A stretch of 64,000 nt of DNA from Panopea generosa (GCA_029582155.1 CM055896.1:3845616-3909615), one strand, 5' to 3'; counted from the stretch's first letter, positions 1-12,115 are shown. The notes: a model not told the origin generated them from the letters alone. Translations and numbers: made by a program.

Positions 1-466
1 ATAATTAACTATAATACATGCTTTGCTCTTATAAAACAGTGTGACATAAAGCGTTAGGTCGCGATATATACTGTATTCTTGATCATATGCTAAGGTTTTC
101 AAAAAGACAAACGTCTTGACAAGTTGTGCAGAAGAAACGTTTGGATCTGGAAGTAAGATAAAAAGGGCGTCACTGTGTAGTGAGACGTAAATGTTTGCAA
201 CTACATGTGTATACAGTTTTATTAGGTTAGTTTGAACATTTACAACGACAAGGGTCACGATGTTACAGAGAGATAGGAGATGGTACCGAAGGAAGTGAGA
301 GGTAAGAAATATGGAGGGTTAAGTTTAACAAAAGTCTAGATAATATCAGTAACAATCTGGACAGAAAGAAAGTAAGAGCAAGAGACAAATACATGAATGT
401 ATAGAATAAACAGGTTTAGCAGAAAATAGTGCAATCAAAGCATGATAATAAAAGCTATAGTTTTAG
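1..466. other. no recognisable feature
   Basis: I see no open frame of note, no repeat shared with the rest of the window and no RNA-like structure here. Confidence 0.5.
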
Positions 467-1005
467 AATGATCAGTTACAAAAATCTGAACTCCACAGTA
501 AATTTGGATTCAACTGGTTTGTTCAATCTTCCCAAATCTTCCACGACCTGCGTTTGTAACAGTTGTAAAACAACCACATCCCAATATATTGGCTGACCTC
601 AAATGAATGAAGTTTTCACAACTAGGCTATTTGCTGTACTAGCAGACCACAAACATATATGGATGAAGACTTTCAGTCTCCGTCTACATTGTTTGGCTCT
701 CGGTATATAATAAACGTTGGGTTGATAAAGAAAGAAAAGTTTTCAAAGAATACTAAAATCAGAATATTCAGTTACCAAATTATGAAATTAACAGTATAAA
801 TGGACTCAAATAGGTCTGCTCAAACACAAGAAAAAAAGTTAGTTTATAAGGCATAAGAAAGATAGAGAAGACAGTGAAAGGCGCTTAATCATCCACGACC
901 GGTGATTGTAACAATTGTGAGACAACCACATCCCACTAGACGGGTTGATCTCAAATTAATGAGGATTTGTAAACAAGGCTTTCTGCTATATTTGCTATGC
1001 ATAAA
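467..1005. repeat. two-copy diverged direct repeat, period about 300-355 bp
   Basis: Two imperfect copies lie side by side. The first (about 467-650) has a Pol III box-free core reading CCACGACCTGCGTTTGTAAC, then ACAACCACATCCCA. The second (about 765-1003) has CCACGACCGGTGATTGTAAC, then ACAACCACATCCCA. Similarity continues upstream (CAGTTAC, AACAGTA, TGCTCAAAC-type matches) and downstream (CTCAAAT, AATGA, AGGCT, TTTGCT). The offset is about 298 bp at the upstream end and 354 bp in the core, so one copy carries an insertion or the other a deletion. No coding potential. It is either a local tandem duplication or two copies of one unknown dispersed element. Confidence 0.7.
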
Positions 1006-1365
1006 ACGTATATCATACGTATGTATTAATTACAGTTCCGGTCAACTAGAATGACGCCCCTCAAGATCTAACAATTTTAAAAGGTGTTAACTGTTATAAA
1101 ATAATTAGGCTCCAAAATGATGCAGTGGTGTACGCCTTAAACTGTCAATCTGGATGTCGTATGTACAAACGGCAATGAAGGCGAAAACAATAATACATTC
1201 ATTTTATATTTTTTTCTTTTTGAAAATATTAACTGTATAAAAACTAACATACATTATTTATAATAAATTATACAGGCACATAATATATTTTACTGACATA
1301 CGTGTATGCCAGTGAACATAATCGATAATAGTGATAATGTTGTGATTTTTTATTTCAAGATTAGT
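1006..1365. other. no recognisable feature
   Basis: AT-rich sequence with a T/A-rich stretch near 1200-1270. No repeat partner was found within the window. Confidence 0.45.
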
Positions 1366-1908
1366 GCAGGTGATTTTACTGTTCTATTGTTACTATTTTA
1401 AGATCAATACTGGTGAGTGTACCATTCTCCTCTAAGAGTTACTCATTAAGAGCTATACATGTGGTTGTTCGGAGTAGTTGTAGAGCTTTGGTCCCACGAT
1501 CGGAGGGGCGTGGGTTCGATCCGCTACAGTTATGTGTGGTGTCCTTGAGGAAGAGGCCTTATCCGCATACCATAACTGATAAGCCTTATTAAGTGTGGTA
1601 TTATTTAACATTTATTAACATTTGTGTTACGTTGTAAACTTATATGTATTGTACTACTCACTTATATGTTAAGTCCTCGTTCTACCAAAGATGACTTCGA
1701 GCGTGATTTGTTTTAGTTGTAAGAAATAAGATCGATGCAATTGATTGTACCCGCCTCTTGTTACTACTTTAAGATAAACGCAGGTGATTGTACCGTTCTC
1801 TTGTTACAGTTTTAAGACCAGTACAGGCGATTATTCTGTTCACTTGTTCCTCCTTTAAGTTTAATGCAGGTGACTGTAAATTTAAAGTAAATATTGAATT
1901 ACCAGCAG
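1366..1908. repeat. 43-bp minisatellite interrupted by a SINE
   Basis: Units begin near 1366, 1409, 1737, 1780, 1823 and 1866, so spacing is 43 bp inside each block. Each unit carries a GCAGGTGATTGTACC-like start and a TCTTGTTACTATTTTAAGA-like second half. Units are diverged but alignable. The two blocks are separated by a tRNA-derived SINE at about 1452-1736, which accounts for the gap. The array must therefore predate the SINE insertion. Confidence 0.75.
1452..1736 (+). mobile_element. tRNA-derived SINE, family A
   Basis: The head has a box A-like AGTAGTTGTAGAGC and a box B-like GGGTTCGATCC spaced as in a tRNA. It is followed by the family body GTGTGGTGTCCTTGAG and the 3' motif ACTTCGAGCGTGATTTG, ending in AAGAAATAAGA. 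The same body and 3' motif recur at 47735-47945. This copy is longer than that one because of extra sequence at about 1590-1675. A SINE of this kind would be transcribed by Pol III and mobilised by LINE proteins. It sits inside the 43-bp minisatellite. The exact ends and target-site duplication could not be fixed by eye. Confidence 0.75.
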
Positions 1909-2409
1909 AGTAATGACAAATAGCTAATGTAGACACTATTTCCTATAGTCATGAATAATGGATTGACGCACGTCGCAAAGTTAGAATTATATCCACTTTT
2001 AGAAACAGAACAATGCAACTTGTCTTTCGAATCTTGTCAAAATGGCCAAGGCAAAAGATTCTGTGAAGTATACAGAGAAGGACAATTTTCGCACCACTAA
2101 ACTAATAAAGCTTTTGTGTTCGCAAAATGTCGCCAGTGCGCTGTGTAAATAATATATTGACATGTTTTCATAGATAGATAGATTATGCTAATACTGTATA
2201 CAAAATGTATTTCTCTATATCATTTGTTGTATAATACCATTGTATTGCATTTGATTTATGTTTTAAGAAATATGAAATATAAAAATGTCCACAACATTAA
2301 CTTTGTAAAAAATTGCGAATGTACTGCTTTGCATAGTTAAATGATGTATCACTAACGTTTGTGATTTCACATTATATTTTTATGACTTAAATAACAGAAG
2401 TTTTTTTTT
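1909..2409. other. no recognisable feature
   Basis: AT-rich, ending in a T run at 2401-2410. No open frame or repeat match was seen. Confidence 0.45.
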
Positions 2410-2622
2410 TGCCTGTTTAATACGACAGTGCGAAGGTATAGCAAGACATTTGCCGGTATGATACATTTGTACGACGGTATATAACTAGACGATCGCCGGT
2501 ACTATGCGATAGTATGACGGTATATAACGTAACGCACGCCGGTATAATATGATAAGTGTGATGGTATAGATAGATGTTCGCCGGTACGATACGACAGTGC
2601 AACGGAAACAGATACGTGGTCA
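2410..2622. repeat. minisatellite, 42-43 bp period, about five units
   Basis: The unit start GCCGGTA occurs at 2452, 2495, 2538 and 2580, with a diverged first unit from about 2411. Spacings are 43, 43 and 42 bp. Each unit also contains a second GACGGTATA-like motif. A 68-codon open frame on the minus strand is a by-product of the repeat and is not called as a gene. Confidence 0.8.
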
Positions 2623-2974
2623 TAAAATATATTATTCTTACATTACACGTTTAGGCAAGATGTGTTCACGTTGTTCTTACAGTTTCCATATGAAAAAAGA
2701 ATACATTTATATGCATCACCATTTATAACTTTCACAACGCTTAATTTAATTTAATCGGTCCTTGGACATTTAGGTGATCAATTTAATATGAAACGGAGAT
2801 ATGGTTGTCCTTTTTATCACGAAGCGTTTGCTTTGTTTCTGTGTTTAGTATCATCGAGAGCATCATTCTCCATCTTATATTCTTCCATTCTGGAATTGAC
2901 ATTGGATTACAATGCTAATAAATGCAATACGACAGGACACAGTAAATGACGCATATTTGTGTTCAGTCTGGCCC

Positions 2975-3103
2975 GAACGATTCTATTTCGATGTTTATAC
3001 ATGTACGATATGATGATGAACAATACTTGGCTCGAACAATCCTTAACTCGAACTCTTTGTCCAGACACGTCGGATTCGTCCCATCGACGGTTCGACTGCA
3101 CAT
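2975..3103. repeat. fragment of a TCGAAC-rich MITE-like repeat
   Basis: The order of motifs matches 25444-25575: TCTATTTCGATGT, a run around TACATGTACGATATGATG, TGGCTCGAACAA, then CCAGACACGTCG and a terminal GGTTCGACTGCA. Only one end of the inverted-repeat element is recognisable, so this is a partial or decayed copy. Confidence 0.55.
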
Positions 3104-3584
3104 TATTAACTTGATCACTTAAAGTGCAACATCAGGAATATATCTACACTATCTACAATACAGTGTATGACACATGTTGATATGATGATTAGCACGCTTG
3201 CGACTTAATGTCTTACTCAAAGCCCGGGGATACCTCTTTATCACGAGTTGTTGATTAATATAATTTCATTCATCAAGCGATATCTGTCTCGTGTGCGAAA
3301 ATGAGCTAGATTTATATTGTCAGTAATAAAGAAATGTATCGTGACAGTGCTGGAGAGATATATTTTCAACGATGAAGTGATGAACGGTGACAGTTTTTCA
3401 ACAACCTATTAACTCACCATTTTGTGTCCCTCTGATTTTATTGTCGTCACATGTAAAGTAAAGTATATATGGCATGGCTGTTTCAAGGAAATAAATGTAA
3501 CTGTATTTTTTGGCATATGATTGAAATAAGACATTATTGTGGCTTTTGTAGTAATTGTTTTTTTTTAAGTGTTTCTGTGCTTCC
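3104..3584. other. no recognisable feature
   Basis: Nothing with a partner in the window. A palindromic AGCCCGGGGATACC at about 3220 hints at a decayed repeat but cannot be placed. Confidence 0.4.
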
Positions 3585-4130
3585 CGAAAACAAAAAGGTG
3601 AATCGACGTTCGTCCGTGCGTGCGACCGTCCGTCTTTCCATCCGTCACCAAATCCTATTACGGGCTATATCTCTCCAACCTTTAATTGTTATTGTAAGAA
3701 ACTGGCCATGATACATTGTTGCACTATTACCAAGAACAAGAGATGTACATATGATCTTCGTGTTTGGATTCGATGCTTTTTTTCACAGAGATATGGCTCT
3801 TTGGTTCCATCCATTACCAAAGCATTGTCCATGGTATTCTCTCTACAATTATTAGTTAGACTTTTATGAAACATTATTATCAGGTGGAAATACACATATT
3901 GTGTTTTTGTTTCGATTTGACATTTTTTTTAAAGAGTTATGACTTGTTGTTCATTACCAAATCCTTGTTTTGACTTATTTTTGTTTCTCCGCGCTATTTT
4001 TGTACAACCTTTGCTTGGAGTTGTATGCAACTATTTAGGATGCATCAATACAAAGTGAAGATCATGTGTTAGTGTTAGCGGAAACAAACAAAGTTCACTT
4101 CTTATACACCAGATTATATGTCTTTTCATG
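3585..4130. repeat. probable dispersed repeat with CGTCCGT-rich segment
   Basis: This segment has a GC-richer stretch of repeated CGTCCGTG/CGTCCGTC at 3605-3650, followed by two successive blocks containing ATATCTCTCCAACC and TTGTACAACC, with a similar ATTACCAAA context at 3815 and 3955. The style is like dispersed molluscan repeats (from general knowledge), but it has no second copy here. The 80- and 104-codon frames overlapping it have no recognisable domain. Confidence 0.35.
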
Positions 4131-6179
4131 GCAATTCACATGTAAAATTGAAATAATGTTATTTTACCTATCTATATGCAATTACCTATCATATAATTTT
4201 AACATTCTTTTATAGAACTATAAACTATTTGCTAAAATGCGTATTTACTTGGGAAAAACATCACAAATCACCTTTTATACATCAGAACAGATGACGCCCC
4301 TGATAAAATACGTCTGTCGAAGACAACACCGCCCGGTCGAATACTGTATAACTCGGTCGAAAACCTGAAAGCAAGAACCGTCTTTGTCGAAAACATAAAT
4401 GGCAATATTGGTATATCCACTGTGGGAGATGTGCGTTTCATGTTTCTTTTCCGGTTTGGTGATTGTCACAGATTGTGATCCTTTGATTCCGTTCATAACC
4501 AAATACTAATCCTCACTATTCCCAAAATTTCTGACGTCTACGTTCACTTTGTCAACAGTGTACTACACACTGTATGAGCCCTACACTATTATCATATTTT
4601 GGTGGTGCAGAGATTGACAAAACAGTAAATTGTAAGTTTCACTTCTTTCATTTGGGTCCCTCAATGAATGAAAAGTGTGTAAATTTATTTCATTTACTAT
4701 ACAATAAAGAACAAAGTTTACACCCTAATAAAATTAAGTATTACATATACATTTGAAACGCATTCACCACAGTCTTAATACAATACTATCATAGTAATAA
4801 TTACAATGTGAACATTCAATATAAATTTGTTTCAACGACTACCCGTATTGCAGCATTCAGCTTCTTTTCCAACATTCCATTCACCAACAAGGAGTGTATG
4901 GAAAAAAATGCAATTAGTTTGAAACACATTTGATCATGAAAATGATATGACTATATCTCGAAATCACCATGCTAACAGCTAGAACAGGAAATAGCAATAT
5001 AATATCACAATATCGGAACTTTTAAATGGTCTTTTATCGTCACATAGCAAATTATAATGTGTATTTTATGGGTATTAATGTCGTAATATATAAAATGATG
5101 ACGAAGAAAATTGCAGTTAAAACGAATATAAATAGGTAATATTTAACGTAGCTGTAATGTTTGCTAAAATCGATATTTTCATTTTATATAGGTTCGAGCA
5201 GTGATATATAGTGCGGGAACCGTTTTATTACCGAGTTTTTACGTTTCAATACCGTTTCGATCACGTTTGTGATTCGTTAGTTCGTTCGTTGGTTTAGGGT
5301 GCTTATGAACATGCGCATCGTTTATCCGTTTCTGTTCTGTGAATTAGATATAAAAAGAATCTTACATGATTGTTCATTATTACTATTTTTTAATTTATGG
5401 AACCTGTGGACAAACGTTACCGTGCGAGCCTATGGAGGGCGAAAAAGTTTCAAAATATTAATATATTAATAAATGAGCATGAACATAAAATTTCGGTTAT
5501 AACATTACTCAGAAATATATAAATAAATATACATGATATTTAGGTCATCCCTATTAAGAACGACAAAAGATGATGATAGACTTATTTTCTTAAGAAATCG
5601 GAATCCGCAAGTAGCTTGGTACTTAACGCACGAATGCTGAGTTGTACGATACTAAATTAGTCTACTTTAAAAATTTACTTGTTTGCATTAAGTACAAACC
5701 ATCATGATTTTTTAAATATACATTGCTGTGAAAAAAAGGTATTTTAACTTATACAATGTATTTCTATTCCATGCTTTCAACATAGTCGTTCTAAAGGAAA
5801 CGTATACAAAATATCAACTTAAAGAAATACACAACAATGTTGAAAACATTTACGTATCCAATCAATGGTTACATAACTCGAACGTATTGCCATAAAATAC
5901 ATCAATATTGAAGTATCACTATCTGAACCTTCGTCATGTTTTAAATAAAACCAATTTTTTCACACTATTTTTTTTTAGGTTTTTTATGTGTAACCACTCT
6001 TTGAACACACATTGATATTACCTTTAATGTTTTCTAGCATTTCGATAAAACCTGATAAACATAAATTTTCAAACACTTTTTGTCTAATATGTATATGATC
6101 ATGCATATGCGAAATGTGATGCTTTGTGATGATAATGATGATAAATTTATGTATCATTGCTACATGCTCCCCATACGGG
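4131..6179. other. long stretch without recognisable feature
   Basis: Open frames do not exceed about 75 codons. At 4310-4400 the motif GTCGAA recurs several times (4317, 4335, 4354, 4386) at irregular spacing, possibly a degenerate repeat. The rest is plain AT-rich sequence. Confidence 0.4.
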
Positions 6180-6440
6180 CGACTCTTCTGGGAGCGTATT
6201 GATTATCTTAGACGTTTGGAGAATGGTGCAGAGAACAAAATACCATTTTTGTAGCGTCCCTGGTTCTTTTACATGCCCGATGTTAGGCACCGATACATGG
6301 AACCTCGATTTTCGATAAAGACTCATCCGAAGTACTACTAATTATTATAGTTGGAGTAGCGGAACATCGAACCTGCATCCGTTGGGTTTGCAGTCACAGG
6401 CCTTAACCACTATATCATTATCAGCTCTCAGTGATGCGTT
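6180..6440 (-). mobile_element. tRNA-derived SINE, minus strand
   Basis: Read on the minus strand, the head at about 6440-6365 has a box A-like TGATATAGTGGTTAAGGC and a box B-like GGTTCGATGTTCC about 40 bp later. The body continues through GGCATGTAAAAGAACCAGGG and CGCTCCCAGAAGAG to about 6180. It shares no long identity with the other SINE families in the window. The tRNA-like head is the main evidence. The ends are approximate. Confidence 0.6.
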
Positions 6441-7369
6441 ATAATCATTTGTATGGGTTTTGGCCAGCTACCACTATTGAGACGAGGATTCTGATTGGCT
6501 GTAAAAGTATCGGGATGTTCATGGAATATGTTTTGATATTAACCTTATTTCTGGTTGGATGAAAATACCAAACGTGCAAATGATCACAATACAATGTAAA
6601 TTTATTTTGTTTGTGTGAATATAAGTGTTTGTTTTTTTGTCTGATTAAATTCAGTTCATTAAGGAAAGAGTATGGAAAGTAAACTTGTCGAAATTTCGAT
6701 TCCTTCATGCTGAAAGTGGGGGTGCTAAACTACCTAGTAGGGGGGGGGGATAGTTTTGGAAATAGTGACGATGAGGCCAACCTTCATATTGAAAGCCTAT
6801 GGAAAATGCAAGGTGGTACTTATCTTATTGTAGACATGAAATTAACAGTGCCCCTATCAATGATATTCTGGAATATTTTAATTTCATATTGGTCTCTTAC
6901 ACATATTATTTTAAGAAATGTAATTAAAAGATAATATATCAATATTGCCGTTTGTCCCTTGGGTATTGTATTACATTATTTTGGTATTGGGGTCGAGATT
7001 CACGAACTATCGATCGTTTAGTTTAAACATATTTTATTTCAACATGAAATGGGGTTGGGCCACAAGTTCTTTCAACATTAGGTTCGGCCCGTCCCCTACA
7101 TTTTTTACAATGTTTACATTAAATATCAAAATGACATGTTTTAACAATTTTTTCTTAACCAATAACTTGAGAATAGAAAAAGTTCGGAAAGGAAAGAAAG
7201 TAATACATAGTAAAACAAACACATATCATTTCTTCTTTATGTCGTCCATACGCATGCGTCCTGTGTCCACATTTCGGTAGCACCCCAGTGAGAATCAGAT
7301 CAGTAAATAAGAAAGCACAAAAATAAAAACTATGCAACTTAACATTTATATAAAATGGGCAAAATAGTT
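6441..7369. other. no clear feature; may include the LINE 3' untranslated region at its right end
   Basis: A G run occurs at 6739-6748. The open frames here (111 and 87 codons) have low-complexity composition and no motif. Sequence just below 7435 should be the 3' untranslated part of the LINE at 7370-10590, but I could not see where it ends. Confidence 0.35.
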
Positions 7370-7434
7370 AAATAATTCACTAGATCGAAGTAATATAGTA
7401 CAGTTAAAAACAAGACAGGAAAACATAAATAAGA

Positions 7435-8238
7435 TTATGCAAAGCGTTTAGTTTCTTTGATATAGTATTGTACCGCTTTGACTATAATAATATTGCTAAC
7501 ATGAGATAGTCTTTCATCTCCGTATAGAAGGCGATGTGTACTTAGAGGGTGAAATGATCTTGTAGAGTTGAATAATGTTAATCTTTGGGTTCTGTATGTT
7601 GTGCATTTAAAAAAATAATGCTCAGCATCTTCAATATGACCACAATGTGGACAACAAGAATCAGTTCTAATATGGTTACGGAACAAGTCATTATTTAAAT
7701 TACTACAATTATTTCTTAATCTTGCTAATATAACTGACAATTTTCTATTTCCATAATAAAAGTGTTGAGGTATTGTAATATTATTTTGTTTTCTCATGGA
7801 GTGTTTAAACGCAGTTAAAGAAGCGGCAGACTTAAAGTTATTATCTAAGTGGTTCCATAATATAATTGAGGAAGGTATACATGACTTTCTCATGATTTCA
7901 GTTCTCGAAAACGGTATAGTGATGTCTCTGCTATTTCTTAGATTGTACGTTGTTCTTTCATTAACATTTGGTGGGAACAAATCAACTATGTAAGATGGTA
8001 CCATATTGTTTCTAACCTTATACATAAAGTAATATTGCTGTAATGTTCTACGATAAGAAAGAGTTTCCCATCCACATTCTATATATAAATTTTCAATAGA
8101 TACTGATCTGGTTAAGCCAGTGACTATACGTGCAGCTTCATTTTGTAATTTATCGAGTGAATTCGATGTTTGATCAGTGCAGTTGTTCCAGACTAGAGAG
8201 GAGTATTCAAGAATTGGTCGAACATACGAAATGTAAAT
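7435..8238 (-). pseudogene. LINE ORF2 C-terminal region with Cys/His motif
   Basis: This region continues in the same frame as the reverse transcriptase after a single TAA at 8239-8241 (8238 to 8026 is exactly 71 codons before the next apparent start). It contains RPILEYSSLVWNN and LDKLQNEAARIVTG, typical of the thumb and connection of CR1/Jockey-type elements, then NLRNS and the late Cys-X2-Cys-X7-His-X4-Cys motif in CPHCGHIEDAEHYFFKC. The natural stop is at 7435. The motif is thought to aid nucleic-acid binding in related elements. Apart from the TAA this part is open throughout. Confidence 0.85.
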
Positions 8239-9745
8239 TTAATTGAGGGATTTACGACTGAGTGAGTATTTAAGGCGACGCATTATACCTATAGTTTTTG
8301 AAGCAGATTTTAAAATATTATCAATATGATCGGTCCATTTTCCGTCTTTACCTAAAGTTACACCTAGATGTTTATGAGATTCTGCAAATTGAATTTCTAC
8401 GTTATTAAATGTTATATAAGGTAAGTTATTGTTATCTCTTAAAGATAAAAACATAGCTTCGGTTTTGTTAGGGTTGAAATTTACTAGCCATTGTTTAGCC
8501 CACTGGGATATTATTAAAAGATCATGATTAATTAAACCTTCAATATCACTTACTGATGAGGCTGAATAGTATAATGAACTGTCGTCAGCATACAAACGTG
8601 TCAAACTGAGTAAATTGTTAGCTATATCATTAACATAAATTAAGAATAATAAAGGTCCAAGAACGGATCCTTGAGGCACACCTGCATTAAGAGATTTAAA
8701 ATTGGAATATGTACCCTGAAAACTACCCGTTGGGATCGATTTGTTAAGTAATCAGAAACCCATTCTAAAAGTTGACCATTAATACCGTTTTCCTGTAGTT
8801 TAAATAGTTAACCCTTATGCCAGACTCTGTCAAAAGCCTTCGATATGTCACAAAATACCATACATGAATATTGTTTGTTATCAAAGGTTTGACAAATGTG
8901 ATGATATATGTCTATAAGTTGATAGGTAGTAGAGTGATTTGGCAAAAAGCCTGATTGGTTTTTATAAATCAAATTATTATCAAGAAAAAAGTTATACATA
9001 TTCTTAAAAACAAGCCTTTCAAAAAGTTTTCCTACACAACTAAGTAAAGACACAGGTCTGTAATTTGACACCAATGACTTGTCTCCCTTTTTAAAAATAG
9101 GAGTTACATTTGCAATCTTCCACAAATCGGGATATATACCTTCACTTAAAGAACGGTTAAATAAAATTGAAAGTGGTTTTGCAATTGCTTTTGACACAGA
9201 TTTCAGCATTCTGTGACTGATCATATCATGACCACAGGCCTTATTTACTGGTAAAATACTAATAAGTTCAGATATATCATTCTCAGTTATTATAAAATGT
9301 GAAAGGGAATTATTAGTTTTGTATAAAATACCCGGTAAAACAACACCAGTATCGTTCACAGTGGATATTGAAGCAAAATAATCATTAAGGCAGTCAGCTT
9401 TATTCTGATTTGTTATATGTAAAATATTATCATTAATAAAATCATTTAAAGGAGGTATATTTGATGACGAATTATTTCCTTTGACAAATTAGCGAATAAT
9501 TTTCCAAAAACTTCTTTTGTCATTTGTTTGTAAATCATTTAGTGTTAACTCTAAATTATTAAAGAAATGTTCTTTGGCATATTTTTTATGGTAATTAACT
9601 TTATTTCTAGTATTTTTATATTTATTCCAGTCTTTTGATTTGCCCGATTTTGCTGCTAATAGATTTAAGTCTATCTCTTATACGACAAAGTTTCCTTAAT
9701 TTTGAATCAAACCATGGTTGATTATCAGGACGTACAATTATTATT
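8239..9745 (-). pseudogene. LINE linker and reverse transcriptase domain, broken
   Basis: Between the endonuclease and the polymerase lies a lysine-rich linker with QPWFDSKL and SFWKII-like motifs (about 9720-9480), broken by a frame change near 9655 and a stop at 9489-9491. The polymerase fingers and palm follow at 9359-8808 with FKKGD, NYRPVSLLSCVGKLFERL, SGFLPNHST and the catalytic block DISKAFDRVWHKG. A stop at 8806-8808 and a single-base frame change near 8720 precede the second catalytic block PQGSVLGPLLF. The YADD active-site box is encoded by 8592-8581 (residues 30-33 of that piece). Both catalytic aspartate motifs are intact, yet the frame is broken at several points. Confidence 0.9.
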
Positions 9746-10590
9746 TTAGAATGGTATACATTCCTTTATAATTTTCATAAAAGATTCTGTAAACAGTTCA
9801 CATGCTGTATTTAAATTACAGTTTGACAGACACTGCCAATCAAACTTTTCTATTTTATTTTTTAACAAATCGTAGTAAGTTTTATCATAGAGCCATACTG
9901 ATCTTTCATAAGTATGATCAGTACAATATAAAAAAGGTAAAATAATGAAAGTAGCTTTATGATCACTAATATCAGGAGGTACACGGATAGTACCTGCATT
10001 GAGATAAGATAAATCGTAAGGGATGATTACTGGATCAAGTATAGCATTATTTCTCGTTGGTTCTGTAATAACGTTCATTAATGAGTTTTGGTAAAGAACA
10101 TTCTTTAAATTATGAAAGTTATTGTTAAGCAAATCTTCATTAAAATCTCCAAGTAAAATCAAATTCTTGGACATTTCGTAAGCTTTTTCGATATTATTAT
10201 TAAGGCTGTTAAAGAAGTCTACATCAGCTGTTTTAGGGCTATAAAATACGCCTTATAGAAAAATTTCTTGTCCCGATTTAACCTTTACCCAGATAGATTC
10301 ATTACAAAATGTTTCCAGATTTGGAACTCTTGAATGAATTATATTCTTTGCTAAATATATCAAAATACCCCCACCATGATTTGTTCTATCTTTGCGGTAA
10401 GGTTCATCAAATTTATCACTAAGTTTCAATAAATCATTAGAGACATGTGTATTTAAGTGTGTTTCAGTAAATGATAAAATATCAAAATCTAAAAGAGTGT
10501 CAAAAATATAATCGGTCTTATTTCTTATACTTCTAATATTGCAATGAATAAAGGACAAGCTATGGGATTCTAGGTCATATGCTCAATCAC
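9746..10590 (-). pseudogene. LINE endonuclease domain (APE-type), broken
   Basis: This is the N-terminal apurinic/apyrimidinic-like endonuclease part of LINE ORF2, which in functional elements nicks target DNA to prime reverse transcription. The first piece (10558-10253) begins FIHCNIRSIRNK, the usual opening of CR1/Jockey-type endonucleases, and contains FTETHL. An in-frame stop at 10253-10255 separates it from the second piece (10174-9746), which carries LLGDFNEDL and the late DISDHKATF motif expected near the end of the domain. No upstream methionine can be chosen with confidence, because the region above 10560 loses similarity. The frame is lost again near 9740. Non-functional. Confidence 0.85.
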
Positions 10591-11068
10591 AAGCTATAAT
10601 GATTGCCATATAATGTGACACACTTGGTCTGAGATAGGAGTCATTAATTTGATACAGATTTAAAGATTTCGGAAATAGTCACTGGAGTGACATAATACAG
10701 GGAGCAGTATTTCTTTTAGAATTAGTGAATGATATATATTTAGTATGATTAACTTAAGTAATTTGATTTTGATACTGAAAATGTATAGGTCATTATGAAT
10801 TAGTAAATAATGGATAATAGGTTTGTTATATGAAGTTGCTCATTTTTACGAAATGGGAGAGAAATAATGACATATCCTGGTCCGTTTTTTTACCAATTAT
10901 CAGAACGAATAAAACTGGAAGAATAAGTTAAAATTTGCTGTATCTTAATCAATTATAAGTAATTTGCATATGGTACTTTTATCCAACAACTGTTGTTTTT
11001 ACGTTGTTAAATATACCAAAAGCAAGGCATACTCTAGGAAGTTTGTAAGACGGCTTTACATATGTTCA

Positions 11069-11070
<2 letters not shown>
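10591..11070. other. no recognisable feature
   Basis: AT-rich sequence between the 5' end of the decayed LINE and a TA microsatellite. Confidence 0.45.

Positions 11071-11101
<31 letters not shown>
11071..11101. repeat. (TA)n microsatellite
   Basis: About fifteen uninterrupted AT dinucleotides. Length is likely to vary between individuals. Confidence 0.95.
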
Positions 11102-11104
<3 letters not shown>

Positions 11105-11984
11105 ATGGGCATGCCCATACGCGCAAGCTCAAACAAATTTTTGTATATCGTAGCGAACCACATTTTCAGTTATTGTCATGAAATCGTGTTTTTTTTCAAT
11201 ATAAGATTAAATAAACAAAGACCAATTATTGTGATTATTAACTTAATTAGCATGCTTTCTTGTAATTCCACTTTAAAGTTAGAAGTATAGATATTTGGTG
11301 ATCTCTCATATTTTGATTACCTTTTAAGAAGCCCAAAGGAAGTCAAACTGTGTGAGATACAATCATGCAGTTGTGACATCATAATCCACCGTAACAATTC
11401 GAAAGCACCCTGAATATCGCATACTATATCTGAAGCGTAAGTTGACTGTTCACAGATACATTGTGTATATGCTCATTAAAAATTAACGCCAATATTATTT
11501 TATATTTATGCGAAGGATTTAAGTGTAAAAGAATAATAGATAAATCTGACCTTGCCATGACTGACATTGCTTCAAGGATGTTAATTATCAGAAAGGACAA
11601 ACACCCTTTTGTTTGTTAGACTTAATTCATCAATTTAGAATGAGAGACGGTCAGAAATTATCTGGATTTTTCGTGATTTTCGCTTTTCACGACTGGCTAA
11701 CTAATAATTTAATACATGTGCAGAAACAACAATCCCTCGTTAATAATTCGGTTGAGAGATTTTAAATGAAATAGATCATAATTAGGTTTGTCATTTATAC
11801 ATGACTAAAGTTTAGACTTACATGGATTCCAAACTGCAAGTTAGAAGAACAGCGTTCGGATATATAATTCCTGCTTACAGAGGTTGTTAAGCTTTGCGAT
11901 ATCTTTCAATGACTGCTTCATATATTTAGCGATGTTTGCATGTCCCGTTCAACATTTTATAATTGTGTCTCTCTGTTTTACAAC
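11102..11984. other. no recognisable feature
   Basis: AT-rich. No repeat partner and no open frame with recognisable content. Confidence 0.4.
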
Positions 11985-12115
11985 TGGGTGGGGTATCATA
12001 CCATGTGTCTGCGGCATGATACTCCAGTGTGACAGCGCTTATAATACTGTCTCAAGTAGACACCGTCACAATATGACTGAAAAATTGTTGAAAGCGACGC
12101 TTAACACCATACAAC
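11985..12115 (+). repeat. dispersed repeat F, copy 1
   Basis: Shares an ordered set of motifs with 57045-57180 on the same strand: ATACTCCAGTGTGACA, CGCTTA, AATACTGTCT, ACACCGTC and AATATGAC/AATGTCAC, then AAACATTG/AAAATTGTT and AAAGC. It ends before a CAA-rich stretch. The motif order with a GTTGAAAGCGACG end resembles the 3' part of a widespread molluscan SINE-like repeat (from general knowledge). No coding potential. Confidence 0.65.

Larger units (their letters stand above)
7370..10590 (-). mobile_element. degenerate non-LTR retrotransposon (LINE), CR1/L2/Jockey-like
   Basis: Minus-strand remains of a LINE ORF2 in the order endonuclease, linker, reverse transcriptase and C-terminal Cys/His motif. 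Conceptual pieces lie at 10558-10253, 10174-9746, 9745-9360, 9359-8808, 8679-8239 and 8025-7435. Lesions I can place are in-frame stops at 10253-10255, 9489-9491, 8806-8808 and 8239-8241, and frame changes near 9740, 9655 and 8720. At least seven lesions mean the copy is dead. The reverse transcriptase signature (PQGSVLGPLLF, then LYADD) fits the Jockey/CR1/L2 group. Clade assignment would need a tree. No ORF1 is visible upstream, so the copy is probably 5'-truncated near 10590. The 3' end is uncertain. Confidence 0.9.
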
